Shown here in pieces: positions 47,735 through 56,354 of a stretch of 64,000 nt of DNA. The notes under the pieces were generated by a model. The model was not told the DNA's origin, did not search any database, and saw only the letters and a program-made list of their open reading frames with translations. The position numbers and the translations under genes are program-made. The stretch comes from Leptospira chreensis. Lineage in GTDB: Bacteria > Spirochaetota > Leptospiria > Leptospirales > Leptospiraceae. The stretch is taken from contig NZ_JAFFPS010000057.1 in the NCBI RefSeq assembly GCF_016919165.1, positions 209,541 to 273,540 of the forward strand. The letters run 5' to 3'. Every line of letters starts with the position of its first letter. Within the stretch, counting starts at the first letter, position 1.

Positions 47735-48514
47735 ATGAGCATGGAAGTTTATAGTTTTCTTCCATGTAAAACTTTAGAACCTTACGTTCAAAAATATCTA
47801 ATCATAGAATCGGAAGGAGGAATCGAGAACCGAATCCTTCCGAATTCAAATCTTGTTTTATCTTTCCAACTGAGCGGAAACTTACGATCCGAAGAAACAA
47901 ATACACTCTATGACTTACCTCGCGCTGGCATTGCTGGATTTAGAAAGTCACCAAGGAAGATCATCTACTCCCGAAATTCTTCGGCCCTACTTGTCATCCT
48001 TACGGAAATCGGCGCTTATGCATTTTTCAAAGAACCAATTTCTGAGTTCTATGGGAAAACCGTTAGTTTAGAAGATTTAATCCCGACATCCTTAGTTCGA
48101 AAAATCGAAGAACAACTATTTGTTTGCAAATCAGAGGAAGGGCGAATTTCTTTAATCGAGACTTTTTTACTTCAGAATCGAAAAGATCGAATCATAGATC
48201 CGATCATCAAACAAACTTTATTCAAAATCCAAAGCCATAAAGGGAATATAAAGATCAAAGATCTAACACAGGGTCTTCCCATTAGCCTAGATTCATTAGA
48301 AAAAAAATTTAAAACCTCGATTGGAACTACAATCAAACATTACGCAAGTCTCTTAAGAATTCAGTCGGTCATAAGATCCCATTCCCGGGAAAAAAATCTA
48401 ACCGATCTGGCTTACTTAGCAGGATACTTTGACCAGTCCCACCTAAACAAAGAATTCAAACTTTATACTGGTCAGTCGCCCAAGGAGTTTTTCCAACACC
48501 CACAAAACTGGTGA
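47735..48514 (+). CDS. AraC-family transcriptional regulator
   Basis: Cytoplasmic regulator of 259 residues. The N-terminal part is a diverged sensing domain; the C-terminal 100 residues hold two helix-turn-helix units, the second as NLTDLAYLAGYFDQSHLNKEFK followed by TGQSPKEF, the AraC signature. It starts 21 bp after the lipoprotein gene, at ATG 47735 or 47741. The small monooxygenase-like gene follows after 101 bp, so the targets may be these neighbours. The inducer is unknown. Confidence 0.9.
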   Translation: MSMEVYSFLPCKTLEPYVQKYLIIESEGGIENRILPNSNLVLSFQLSGNLRSEETNTLYDLPRAGIAGFRKSPRKIIYSRNSSALLVILTEIGAYAFFKEPISEFYGKTVSLEDLIPTSLVRKIEEQLFVCKSEEGRISLIETFLLQNRKDRIIDPIIKQTLFKIQSHKGNIKIKDLTQGLPISLDSLEKKFKTSIGTTIKHYASLLRIQSVIRSHSREKNLTDLAYLAGYFDQSHLNKEFKLYTGQSPKEFFQHPQNW

Positions 48515-48615
48515 TCCAATTTCCTTTTCTGATTTTTTACAATTTTTTATCATTAGATTACTGTATCCTATTGTATAACCGGGTTACCGAAACCCCAAAA
48601 ACATAAGAGGAAACA

Positions 48616-48924
48616 ATGAACCAAATTCTTATCGATCGATTCGATTTCCCCAAAGAATCCAAAGAACCCTTTTTAGAACGAGTGAAAATCAACCGTGACT
48701 TGATCAAAACCATAGACGGATTTTTGGGTGATGAAACATACATCCGGGAGGAAAACGGAAGAATCCAGTTTGTAACCATTGCTATCTGGAAAGACCAAGG
48801 AAGTTTAGACAATGCAAAGACTTTGGTGTTTTCCGAATGCCAAAAGCAAGGTTTTGTGATGCCGGATTTTTTGGCTAGGTATTCCATCAAAATAGAACGT
48901 GGAATTTATAAGCGTATGCCATAA
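48616..48924 (+). CDS. Antibiotic biosynthesis monooxygenase-like (ABM) small protein
   Basis: Protein of 102 residues with a ferredoxin-like dimeric alpha-beta pattern. ILIDRFDFPKESKEPFLERV, DGFLGDETYIREENG and FVTIAIWKDQGSLDNA resemble ABM-family cofactorless monooxygenases or haem-degrading relatives. The specific residues of IsdG-type haem oxygenases were not seen. It follows the AraC gene at 101 bp and ends 30 bp before a good terminator (48954-48985). The substrate is unknown. Confidence 0.72.
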   Translation: MNQILIDRFDFPKESKEPFLERVKINRDLIKTIDGFLGDETYIREENGRIQFVTIAIWKDQGSLDNAKTLVFSECQKQGFVMPDFLARYSIKIERGIYKRMP

Positions 48925-48953
48925 ACATTATGATTTTTCTCTGAACATTGTTT

Positions 48954-48985
48954 AAGCCAAAATACAAAAACTGTTTGGCTTTTTT
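48954..48985 (+). terminator. Rho-independent terminator after the ABM-like gene
   Basis: AAGCCAAA at 48954-48961 pairs with TTTGGCTT at 48974-48981, followed by a T run. It lies 30 bp after the stop at 48924. Confidence 0.82.
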
Positions 48986-49042
48986 AAAACAAACAGCGGT
49001 TTTGTGAGTGACAAACAAAAAATAGTCATTTAGATACTGTTT

Positions 49043-49594
49043 GTGCAAAAGAATAGAAAGCATATTCTAAAATTTGAATTAATACAAAATACAATTAAAA
49101 TTTTCAACAGGATCTGTCTTGGTGTTTTGCTTCTCGTCGTCATCCCCAAATGTGATGATAAAGAATCTGAACGGATATACCGAGATAATGTTTTGATTAC
49201 TTTTTACATGGGTGTTTTGCCTGGAATGATCGATAATTGTCCAGCGGCTGAGTTTACAGTCGAAAAGGGAGTTGACTATCCTATCTCATTACAAAAGGGA
49301 AATACATCTTGGTTTCAATTTTCACCGAGAGGGAATGTGAAACCACAGGAGGAATCGAGAGATTATTTTCTCACCGTCACAAAGGATAGTTCAACTTCGA
49401 TTCTATTAAAGGCTTGGAGATCTTGTAAAAACTTTTCATCACCACCTAGTGCGGGAATGACTCCCTATACAGAAACACCTACAGAAGTAAAATTTAAAAT
49501 AGAATATGACTCTTTACAATTTCCAGAGCGCAACCGTTATCATTTAGAATTAACTTCCGAGAACCAAACAACAGTAACCATCCGACAAAACTGA
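49043..49594 (+). CDS. Uncharacterised lipoprotein, intact member of a tandem paralogue pair
   Basis: Lipoprotein of 183 residues starting at GTG 49043, with a hydrophobic stretch and the lipobox VVIPKC. The mature part is beta-rich with cysteines in DNCPA and RSCKNF and a WFQFSPRG segment. It is clearly paralogous to the next gene: KKG/EKG, WFxFS and TPxTxxxTExKF align in order. The stop and the next start share one base (TGATG). The function is unknown. Confidence 0.72.
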   Translation: MQKNRKHILKFELIQNTIKIFNRICLGVLLLVVIPKCDDKESERIYRDNVLITFYMGVLPGMIDNCPAAEFTVEKGVDYPISLQKGNTSWFQFSPRGNVKPQEESRDYFLTVTKDSSTSILLKAWRSCKNFSSPPSAGMTPYTETPTEVKFKIEYDSLQFPERNRYHLELTSENQTTVTIRQN

Positions 49595-50142
49595 TGAAAA
49601 ATACAAAAAATCACTTTTTAATTGATATCACTTCAACTTTCTTTTCTAAACCTATCTTGATTCTATTTTTATTCCTAAGCTCTTGCGGAGAAAAGGAACT
49701 CGGAGTGAAACCAGATCCTTTAGTCCAATTATTTGTTATCAATTTTGCGAATGATTATTATTCAAACTCCTGCCAATACCCTTCTTTGGTATTAAAAAAG
49801 GGAGAATCATACAAGTTAGAATTAAAGTTAGACGAACAGAAATGGTTTCGATTTTCACAAGAAGGAGTCACTACTAGTCCTTCTTCAGTATCCCACCATT
49901 CCTTTTTTATACAAAAAGCGACAAATACGGAAGTATCCTGGATCACTAGCTCAAACTGTCTTACATCACCATCCTATACATAGGACCGAACTCCCATCAC
50001 GGCAATCGCTACTGAATTAAAATTTAATTTATGGAATTCCGATTTTATTTCTGACAACCGCCCTAACCCACCACCCTCAAAAAACGGATACTATGTAAAA
50101 CTCATTTCCGGTGATCCCAATATTATCATTCGATTTGAATAA
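49594..50142 (+). pseudogene. Paralogous lipoprotein gene interrupted by an in-frame TAG
   Basis: The frame begins MKNTKNHF, has the lipobox FLSSC and runs 129 codons to TAG at 49981-49983. Directly after the TAG the same frame continues for 52 codons to TAA at 50140-50142, and this tail aligns with the end of the upstream paralogue: DRTPITAIATELKF against GMTPYTETPTEVKF. Total length 182 codons equals that of the intact paralogue (183). A single nonsense change is the simplest account; no frameshift is needed. Read-through is possible but less likely. Annotated alone, the 129-codon part would look like a complete gene. Confidence 0.82.
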
Positions 50143-50586
50143 CAAAAAAATCGTCCAGGAATTACTAACAGTTTCATTGTATAAAAGAGAGTGAAATTTT
50201 TCTCAATTCGTGACCTTGCAATATTTTCGATTCGCCTAGATTCACCATTGGTCTTCATTGATTGGGGAAATCATTTTATTTTGTGATCAAATTACTTTGG
50301 AAAGGCCCTCACTTTGGTAATTTACTTTCGATAGAAATCAATGCGCAAAGGAAAGAAAGTGTAGATCGAAACTAATGGAAAAAGGTAAGTGACTTACCTT
50401 TTACAGGGACTTACACTCCACACTGAATGGCTTTTTTCCACAAATTTCTAAATCGAGCAACTTACGAAAGTAAGCGAGTTACCTTTTCCCAACAGACACC
50501 ACCCACAACTCCCCCAAACAAAATTCATCCAAAAGAATCCAATCCTCGAATCTCTATCCCTTACCTATTCCCCCTCACTCAGCTAC
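50143..50586. other. 444-bp intergenic region with clustered GTAAG/CTTAC palindromes
   Basis: No gene was found. A perfect palindrome at 50380-50402 has the arms AAAAGGTAAG and CTTACCTTTT around TGA. At 50461-50474 CTTAC-GAAA-GTAAG forms a hairpin with a GNRA-type loop. Another CTTAC lies at 50410-50414. The cluster could be operators or a structured RNA; no promoter or terminator for an RNA gene could be fixed. Confidence 0.45.
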
Positions 50587-51306
50587 CTATCTTTTAATCA
50601 AATGCAATCTATACCCTCTCATCATTAGAAAATCATAAGATGCCATCACTTCCTCTGGAATTTCTACAGAGTCTTGAAATCCTTTCTTGGGATATTCAAA
50701 TAACCTTTGAAAATCACCAACGAGTTCATGAATGAATAACTCCAATGAGAGGAATTTGTGAGGAGCGTCTAAAAACGGATAATCAGGGGATGCGAGAATC
50801 GGTATGAGTTCCGGCCATTGTCTTTGCAATGCTAACTTTACCCTTAAAGTCATGGAAGGTTTTTGGATCACGATGACCTTTTTTGGAATCAATTCCAAAT
50901 CAGCTAACAGAAGTTTAGAATACAGGATGTTTTCTCCCGTATTCGTCGATTTATCTTCTACTAAAATGCATTTAGGATCAACACCTTCTGCAATGGCCTT
51001 TTCTGCAAAAGATTTTGCTTCCGAAGATGGGAAAATATCTTTTGTAAAAAAGTTAACCCCACCGGAAAACAAAATCCTACTGGCAAAACCTCCTTTCCAA
51101 AGTTTGGCGGCATAACTTGCCACTCGAATGTCATGACTACACAAAACAAAAATTAAATCTGATTTTTCTAAAGGATCATTCCATATCATAAATTTCCACA
51201 GGATGGACGAATGGAATAGATCTTCTTTGGGTATTGAATTCAAAGACCACCAATTAGTTAATGTATTTTTTTTAAATCCCAGTGAGATATCTACCGGTCT
51301 TTTCAA
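50587..51306 (-). CDS. YdcF/SanA-like (DUF218) protein
   Basis: Protein of 239 residues of the DUF218 fold. LIFVLCSHDIRVASYAAKLW, ILFSGG, SEAKSFAEKAIAEGV and LVEDKSTNTGENILYSK are the typical elements, the last being the conserved E-x-S-x-N-T-x-E-N. No clear membrane helix is present, so it may be a cytoplasmic YdcF-type member, for which S-adenosylmethionine binding has been reported in E. coli. Biological role unknown. It stands alone downstream of the terminator at 51350-51390. Confidence 0.82.
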   Translation of the reverse strand: MKRPVDISLGFKKNTLTNWWSLNSIPKEDLFHSSILWKFMIWNDPLEKSDLIFVLCSHDIRVASYAAKLWKGGFASRILFSGGVNFFTKDIFPSSEAKSFAEKAIAEGVDPKCILVEDKSTNTGENILYSKLLLADLELIPKKVIVIQKPSMTLRVKLALQRQWPELIPILASPDYPFLDAPHKFLSLELFIHELVGDFQRLFEYPKKGFQDSVEIPEEVMASYDFLMMRGYRLHLIKR

Positions 51307-51349
51307 TTACAGATGATGCTTTTTTGAAAATAAGATCGAATGTATAAAA

Positions 51350-51390
51350 ACTAAAATCCAACCCAGACTATTCGGACATTGGATTTTAGT
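51350..51390 (-). terminator. Hairpin terminator after the SPDGITWT propeller gene
   Basis: ACTAAAATCCAA pairs with TTGGATTTTAGT (12-bp stem) and is followed on the minus strand by TTTTTATA. It lies about 57 bp after the stop at 51447 and upstream of the YdcF-like gene. Confidence 0.78.
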
Positions 51391-51446
51391 TATAAACTTT
51401 TGTTAGATTAAACTTTTATATTGGACCCCGACGGAAAATTACGAAT

Positions 51447-52478
51447 TCAATCGCAACTAGCAGTCATTACCTTAGAAGTTCCAGCATCACTAGAAACTGC
51501 CACAAAACGATTGTTTCCAAATGTAATGGCGCTCCAAGATTTTTGTTCAGGAGTTACCTGAGCTTTCCAATTGATTCCGTCTTGTGATGTCATTATCCGA
51601 TTGGTTCCATTTGACGATACTGCAACAAAAAGTCCATTTCCATAAGTTATCGAACTCCATGTGTTAGCTTCCGTTGCTGTTTGTGCCGTCCATGTAATTC
51701 CATCAGGTGAAGTCATCAGCTGGTTCGAAACAGCCCCACTAGCTACAGCTACGAATTGACCATTTCCATAAGTTACGGAAATCCAAGTATTACCTACAGG
51801 TGCCGTTTGTGCTGTCCAAGTAATCCCGTCAGGAGAAGTCATAATCCGATTGGTACCACCAAAAGCTACAGCCGCAAATTTACCGGCTCCATATGCAATT
51901 GAAATCCAAGTATTAGTTTCCACCCCGGTTCGTCCTGTCCAAGTGATTCCATCGGGAGAAGTCATCACTTGATTGGTTCCATTTCCGGCCACAGCTACGA
52001 ATTGACCATTTCCGTAGGTTACTCCCCTCCATTGGTTATTATTTGCAGAATTACGATCTGTCCAAGTGGCGCCATCTGGAGAGGACATTACCTTAACAGT
52101 CGCAGAGGGAGAAGTTGTAACATAAATACCATTTCCATAAGATATGGAAACAAATGAACCTACTGTTGAAGTAGTATGTCCTGTCCAAGTGATTCCATCG
52201 GGAGAAGACATGGATGGAGTAGTTCCATTGGTAGCAATCGCAACAAATTTGTCGCCGTATGTGACTGCGGACCATGTGTTTGTTTCCGCCGGAGTTTGAA
52301 TTGTCCAATTGAGTGTTTTATTTTGGCATCCTAAACTCGACGTACTGTTGGCCGACGAAGCTAAGCCACCAAGTAAAAGTAAGGAAAGGGAATCATTATT
52401 TTCCTTTTCGGGAGTACAACCGATTGCGGAAAAAATAAGCAAACTGGAAAAAAGAACGGAACCATAGATTTTTCTCAT
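51447..52478 (-). CDS. Seven-repeat beta-propeller lipoprotein (SPDGITWT repeats)
   Basis: Lipoprotein of 343 residues with the lipobox FSAIGC. After a short Ser/Leu-rich linker come seven repeats of about 41 residues built on TWxxVTYGNGQFVAVA...MTSPDGITWT, enough for a seven-bladed propeller of the exo-alpha-sialidase-like or Asp-box type. Repeats 3 to 6 are very similar in DNA as well, so repeat number could change by recombination. No catalytic residues of sialidases were seen. It stands alone, with a terminator at 51350-51390. Confidence 0.85.
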   Translation of the reverse strand: MRKIYGSVLFSSLLIFSAIGCTPEKENNDSLSLLLLGGLASSANSTSSLGCQNKTLNWTIQTPAETNTWSAVTYGDKFVAIATNGTTPSMSSPDGITWTGHTTSTVGSFVSISYGNGIYVTTSPSATVKVMSSPDGATWTDRNSANNNQWRGVTYGNGQFVAVAGNGTNQVMTSPDGITWTGRTGVETNTWISIAYGAGKFAAVAFGGTNRIMTSPDGITWTAQTAPVGNTWISVTYGNGQFVAVASGAVSNQLMTSPDGITWTAQTATEANTWSSITYGNGLFVAVSSNGTNRIMTSQDGINWKAQVTPEQKSWSAITFGNNRFVAVSSDAGTSKVMTASCD

Positions 52479-52703
52479 TTTTGGGACACCATAGTAAATT
52501 TTAATCCTTATGATTCGAATTTACTAATGGACTGTCAAACCGCATTTTTGCATTTAACGAAGATTAGTAACAAAATCAACGACTGGGTTTTCAAGCTTCC
52601 CCAGCCACTTTCATGATTGATTTGTCTAAAATTTTGCTACGAATGGTCTAGAAAAATCAAAATCCTTATATTATTGGTTCGTAAAACATTGTTTAAATTG
52701 GAA

Positions 52704-53855
52704 TCATTCTGATCCTATTAGCTTTTTCCACCATCTCTCCATTAGATTGGGCTCCCGAATTTTGACGAGTTGTCCAAACTTGGGAGTGAGGAGATCAATT
52801 TTATAAATCTCTGCTTGTTTCTCGAGTGCTTCCGCTGGTTCATACCAACTATGTAAGGCAAGATTAAACATTCCCCAATGGACTGGCACAAGTCTTTTAC
52901 CTTTCAAATCCATATGAGCCTTTGCAGTCTGTTCGGGTAAAACATGCACAGCTTCCCACATAGAATTGTATTGCCCATTTTCAATAAATGTTAAATCAAA
53001 AGGACCATACTGATCCCCAATGTCTTTAAAGTGGACATCGTATCCAGAATCTCCGCTAAAATAGAATCTTTCTTTTTCTCCAATCACTGTCCAAGAAGAC
53101 CAAAGTGTTTTATTCCCATTCGTACCACTCCTACCAGAAAAATGTTGAGCGGGGGTACAAACAATTTTTACTTTCCCTAAGTCGATACTTTCCCACCAAT
53201 CTAGTTCCATTAGGCGATCTTCAGGAATCCCCCATTCTTTCATGTGCGAAGTGACTCCAAGAGGAGTTAAAAATTTTGTATTTTTAGTTTTAAAAAATTC
53301 GATTGTCTGCATATCGAGATGATCATAATGATCATGGGATATGATGATAAAATCAATCTTTGGTAATTCTTCCAATTTCACGACAGCATCTTGAAATCGT
53401 TTGACCATAAAACTAAAAGGAGCCGCCGATTCAGAAAACACAGGATCAAAAAATAATACTTTGCCTTCAATGTTTACGAGAAAAGTCGAATGTCCAAACC
53501 ATATGAATTTAATACTTCCATCCGGTTTTAAAAACTCTTCAAAATCAGGTTTTTCTTCCGGCAATTTAACATCCGGCTTTTGGTTTTTATCCCCACCAAA
53601 GAAGAATTTAAAAAATAAGGAAAAGTAGTTTTGTCCTTCCCTCATCTTTTCTATGACATCGGGCCTGCGGTTTACGAACTGCTCTCTGGTTTCATCAAAG
53701 TGAGTGGATTTTTTTATTTTCTCAAGGTGTGTTCCGTGCGGATCCTTTCCGAACGCTTTGCATTGAACGAAGGAAAATGTAAAAAATAATAAAAGATAAA
53801 AAGGTAAATATTTCAAATACTTCTCTCCAGAAAATGAATTCGAATTTAGACTCAT
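52704..53855 (-). CDS. MBL-fold metal-dependent hydrolase lipoprotein (NAPE-PLD/UlaG-like)
   Basis: Exported protein of 383 residues with the lipobox FVQCKA. The metallo-beta-lactamase motif is SHDHYDHLD, followed by the ligand histidine in TPAQHFSGR, the FSGDSGYD element and a late VPVHWGMF, matching the NAPE-phospholipase D / UlaG-like group with two zinc or other metal ions. The substrate might be a phospholipid or phosphodiester; not readable here. It stands alone, followed on the other side by an unrelated lipoprotein gene. Confidence 0.88.
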   Translation of the reverse strand: MSLNSNSFSGEKYLKYLPFYLLLFFTFSFVQCKAFGKDPHGTHLEKIKKSTHFDETREQFVNRRPDVIEKMREGQNYFSLFFKFFFGGDKNQKPDVKLPEEKPDFEEFLKPDGSIKFIWFGHSTFLVNIEGKVLFFDPVFSESAAPFSFMVKRFQDAVVKLEELPKIDFIIISHDHYDHLDMQTIEFFKTKNTKFLTPLGVTSHMKEWGIPEDRLMELDWWESIDLGKVKIVCTPAQHFSGRSGTNGNKTLWSSWTVIGEKERFYFSGDSGYDVHFKDIGDQYGPFDLTFIENGQYNSMWEAVHVLPEQTAKAHMDLKGKRLVPVHWGMFNLALHSWYEPAEALEKQAEIYKIDLLTPKFGQLVKIREPNLMERWWKKLIGSE

Positions 53856-53886
53856 TTTCTAGAATAAAAAGTAAATTTGGTTCACT

Positions 53887-54690
53887 TCATTTTTCGAGAG
53901 ATTGTAATTTTTGTTTCGCTTTCGCATGCCAAAAACCGGTTTTTTGCATTTCCACTATGGATTGTAAAAATCTTATTTCCGCAGACCGCTGGTTTTTTCC
54001 AAATTTCAAATCAAATATCTGTTTTTCTTGGTCTGGATCTATCCGTCTCTGGTAAAACTCTGAGTTATCAAGGATTTGATTGAATTCAATGGTAAAGTTT
54101 GCTGAGCTTGAAAATAAGGAAGTAGAAGAAGGAATTACTTTTGTTTTTATTGTAAATATCCCTAAAAAAACTATTTCTCCAGGTGCACCTTTAATTTTAA
54201 GTGTTTTATGGCTTTTGAAAGGATTTAAACGAGAATTCATATTCATTCTACATTTGTCACCGCAACTCCTTACCCACTTGAGTTCCCTAACCAAATATTC
54301 TTTATCACCGTTTAACACATTAGGGTTGAACATTGATTTTTTTGATGAGTGTGAGTAAGAAACATAAGATTTTTCTTCTTCTTCATAATAATAAAAAGGA
54401 CTCTTCGTGGACTGACCTTTAAATATTTCTTTGGTTTCATCAATCTCTTCGATTTCGAAAATTTCGATATTTTCTCCATCCAATGATTGAAGATAGGTAA
54501 AACTACTCGCAATCAGGATATCTTTTCTTTCCGTTTCATCAAAAAGAAGAAAACCGACTAATGTTTTTTTGCCCTCTTCCTTTGCATCCCTTGGATCAAA
54601 CAAACGTTCTGTGGTAGATTTACAAGACAAACCGAGCAATACAAAAAAAATACAAACAATTCTAAAAACAATCGATTTAACGGGAAACAT
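53887..54690 (-). CDS. Uncharacterised lipoprotein, 267 aa
   Basis: Not recognised. The lipobox is LLGLSCKS. The mature part has an acidic central region (EIFEIEEIDETKE) and a Cys pair in RSCGDKCRM, with a C-terminal helical tail. It is divergent from the lipoprotein gene at 54771, leaving about 80 bp of AT-rich promoter space. It lies 31 bp upstream of the MBL-fold gene on the same strand and could be transcribed with it. Confidence 0.72.
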   Translation of the reverse strand: MFPVKSIVFRIVCIFFVLLGLSCKSTTERLFDPRDAKEEGKKTLVGFLLFDETERKDILIASSFTYLQSLDGENIEIFEIEEIDETKEIFKGQSTKSPFYYYEEEEKSYVSYSHSSKKSMFNPNVLNGDKEYLVRELKWVRSCGDKCRMNMNSRLNPFKSHKTLKIKGAPGEIVFLGIFTIKTKVIPSSTSLFSSSANFTIEFNQILDNSEFYQRRIDPDQEKQIFDLKFGKNQRSAEIRFLQSIVEMQKTGFWHAKAKQKLQSLEK

Positions 54691-54770
54691 TTTCTTATAT
54701 GAGAAGATTTATTCAACAGTGTCAACAAAAAATAACTTGTCATTAGGTGGTAATTCATTAGATTTTGCTG

Positions 54771-55340
54771 ATGCAACATTACTTTAGAATTATTTTTTAT
54801 TTTATTATTCTTACATTATTCACAAACTGCATCACATTTGCGAACAAATTGCCCGAAGTCGATGAGGCTTTTATGAAAAGTTTAAAACAAAGCCCAACTT
54901 CGAAATCCATTACGATTTATCCACCCTCATTCATTGCCCATCCAGAAATCGTAGTTTCTGACGCAAAACGAATCAAACTAGCATTTGAAGAATCTGGATA
55001 TTTTAAATCTGTGAAACTAGGCGATAAAGAAGACGAAATTTATGCATTGGTATTTTATTCTAGGAAGGCGGATACAGGGTATGGGCCAGTGATTAGTGGC
55101 ATAACCTTTGGAATCATACCAGGTATTGGTTATGATAAAATAGCAACCGAAGTTACCTTTAGAAACAATGAAACAGGCAAAGCAAAATCTTATTCAAGAG
55201 AATCAGAAGTCAAGATATACATGGGTTGGATTTTCCTCCCACTATGGCCCTTTTTTCAAGAATCACCGGAGTTGAAGAAAATTATGCAACACCAAGTGAA
55301 CTCAATTTTGAAAGAAGCAAAGTTGGATGGATTGATATAA
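54771..55340 (+). CDS. Uncharacterised lipoprotein with a GITFGxxPG hydrophobic hairpin
   Basis: Lipoprotein of about 189 residues, lipobox TLFTNC. ATG 54771 is chosen over a TTG at 54765. The mature part resembles an alpha/beta domain that ends in a hydrophobic loop SGITFGIIPGIGY, and a late MGWIFLPLWPFF segment. The same GITFGxxPG element is found in the lipoprotein at 59544, and a weaker form in that at 46613, so they may form one diverged family. Function unknown. Confidence 0.72.
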   Translation: MQHYFRIIFYFIILTLFTNCITFANKLPEVDEAFMKSLKQSPTSKSITIYPPSFIAHPEIVVSDAKRIKLAFEESGYFKSVKLGDKEDEIYALVFYSRKADTGYGPVISGITFGIIPGIGYDKIATEVTFRNNETGKAKSYSRESEVKIYMGWIFLPLWPFFQESPELKKIMQHQVNSILKEAKLDGLI

Positions 55341-55488
55341 AGAACTTTATAGGAATCTAATACAATCTCGCGGAGGTGGTCTTCAAAAATTCAGAATCCC
55401 TATCCCAAAACTTCAAAATTTAGTTGTTTTCTCTACGATTCTTCGACAATGATGAACAAAATTACCGAAGGATCAAATAAGAAACTAA

Positions 55489-56175
55489 ATGAAACACCAA
55501 ATCGTAGTTACATTCATTATAATCACATCGTTTTATTCCCAACAACTCCTGCCTTGTGAACCTTTCGACCCAGTACTTTTAAAACCGACTGACTCATCAC
55601 GAGAAGATAAAGATTTTTTCTCTTTCAAACAAAAGTTAGAAAAAGCCATCCAAGAAAAAAATGTAAAATTCATAGAATCCATAATTGATCCGCAAATTTC
55701 TTTTGCATTTTCTGAAGACGGGATGGGCAAAACAAAATTTCTAAAATACTGGAAACTAGATAAGAAACCGAAAAATCCAGAATTCTGGGACCGGCTCTCC
55801 CAAACCATAAATCTTGGATTTACATTCAAAGACAATATCTGGTCGGCTCCTTTTTTATTTAACCAAACACCGGAATCCGTTGATTCATATAACTCTTCGC
55901 TCATCATAGGAAACACAGTCAATGTTAGAAACAAACCTTCAAAAAAAGGAGCAATCCTAACACAACTTAGCTGGGAATTTGTTAAAAATGAATATGATGA
56001 AAACTCAAAACAAGACCCAAAAGAACCATGTAACTTTAAAAAGGTTTGTATCTCCGACGGGCAAATTGGTTACATCTGCGAACAGTATTTACGCAGTCCA
56101 ATGGATTACCGCGTTGGATTTTCTAAAAAAAACAATTCCTGGATGATGATTTTCTTTGTAGAAGGTAGCGATTAA
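55489..56175 (+). CDS. Exported SH3b-domain protein
   Basis: Protein of 228 residues with a hydrophobic N-terminus and LLPC that may be a lipobox or a signal end. The C-terminal half has a bacterial SH3 pattern, IIGNTVNVRNKPSKKGAIL, ending in GQIGYICEQYL. The first half is helical. It probably binds cell-wall or protein ligands. It shares layout with the gene at 60278. A hairpin at 56179-56205 lies directly after its stop. Confidence 0.76.
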   Translation: MKHQIVVTFIIITSFYSQQLLPCEPFDPVLLKPTDSSREDKDFFSFKQKLEKAIQEKNVKFIESIIDPQISFAFSEDGMGKTKFLKYWKLDKKPKNPEFWDRLSQTINLGFTFKDNIWSAPFLFNQTPESVDSYNSSLIIGNTVNVRNKPSKKGAILTQLSWEFVKNEYDENSKQDPKEPCNFKKVCISDGQIGYICEQYLRSPMDYRVGFSKKNNSWMMIFFVEGSD

Positions 56176-56178
56176 AAG

Positions 56179-56205
56179 ATACCAAAAGGTGAAAACTTTT
56201 GGTAT
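56179..56205. terminator. Hairpin after the SH3b gene, possible bidirectional terminator
   Basis: ATACCAAAAG pairs with CTTTTGGTAT around a 7-base loop. T runs are weak on both strands (CTTTTAATC on the minus strand), so it is only a probable terminator. Confidence 0.5.
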
Positions 56206-56273
56206 AAAAATTCGATATTTTGGGAATAGATTGCGAATATTAGGAAGTTAGGATATAGGGGAAGAACGCACTT

Positions 56274-56342
56274 CCCACGAGCCACTCCCCTCCACCCTAA
56301 CTCGGGCGGGGGTTTGTAGATTCGCCACAACATTATGTCTCT
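56274..56342 (+). repeat. Dispersed GC-rich repeat, copy 1
   Basis: A 69-bp element that begins CCCACGAGCCAC, contains CTAACTCGGGCGGGGGTTTG and ends ACATTATGTCTC. It is almost identical to 63756-63823 in the same orientation, with only a few differences. The C-rich and G-rich halves could form a hairpin. It sits between an SH3b gene and the 3' end of clpP, outside coding sequence. Confidence 0.85.
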
Positions 56343-56354
56343 TACTCCACAAGA

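Noticed and set aside
49594..49983. Intact 129-residue lipoprotein gene
   Set aside because: The same frame continues after the TAG with sequence homologous to the end of the upstream paralogue, so it is called a pseudogene.
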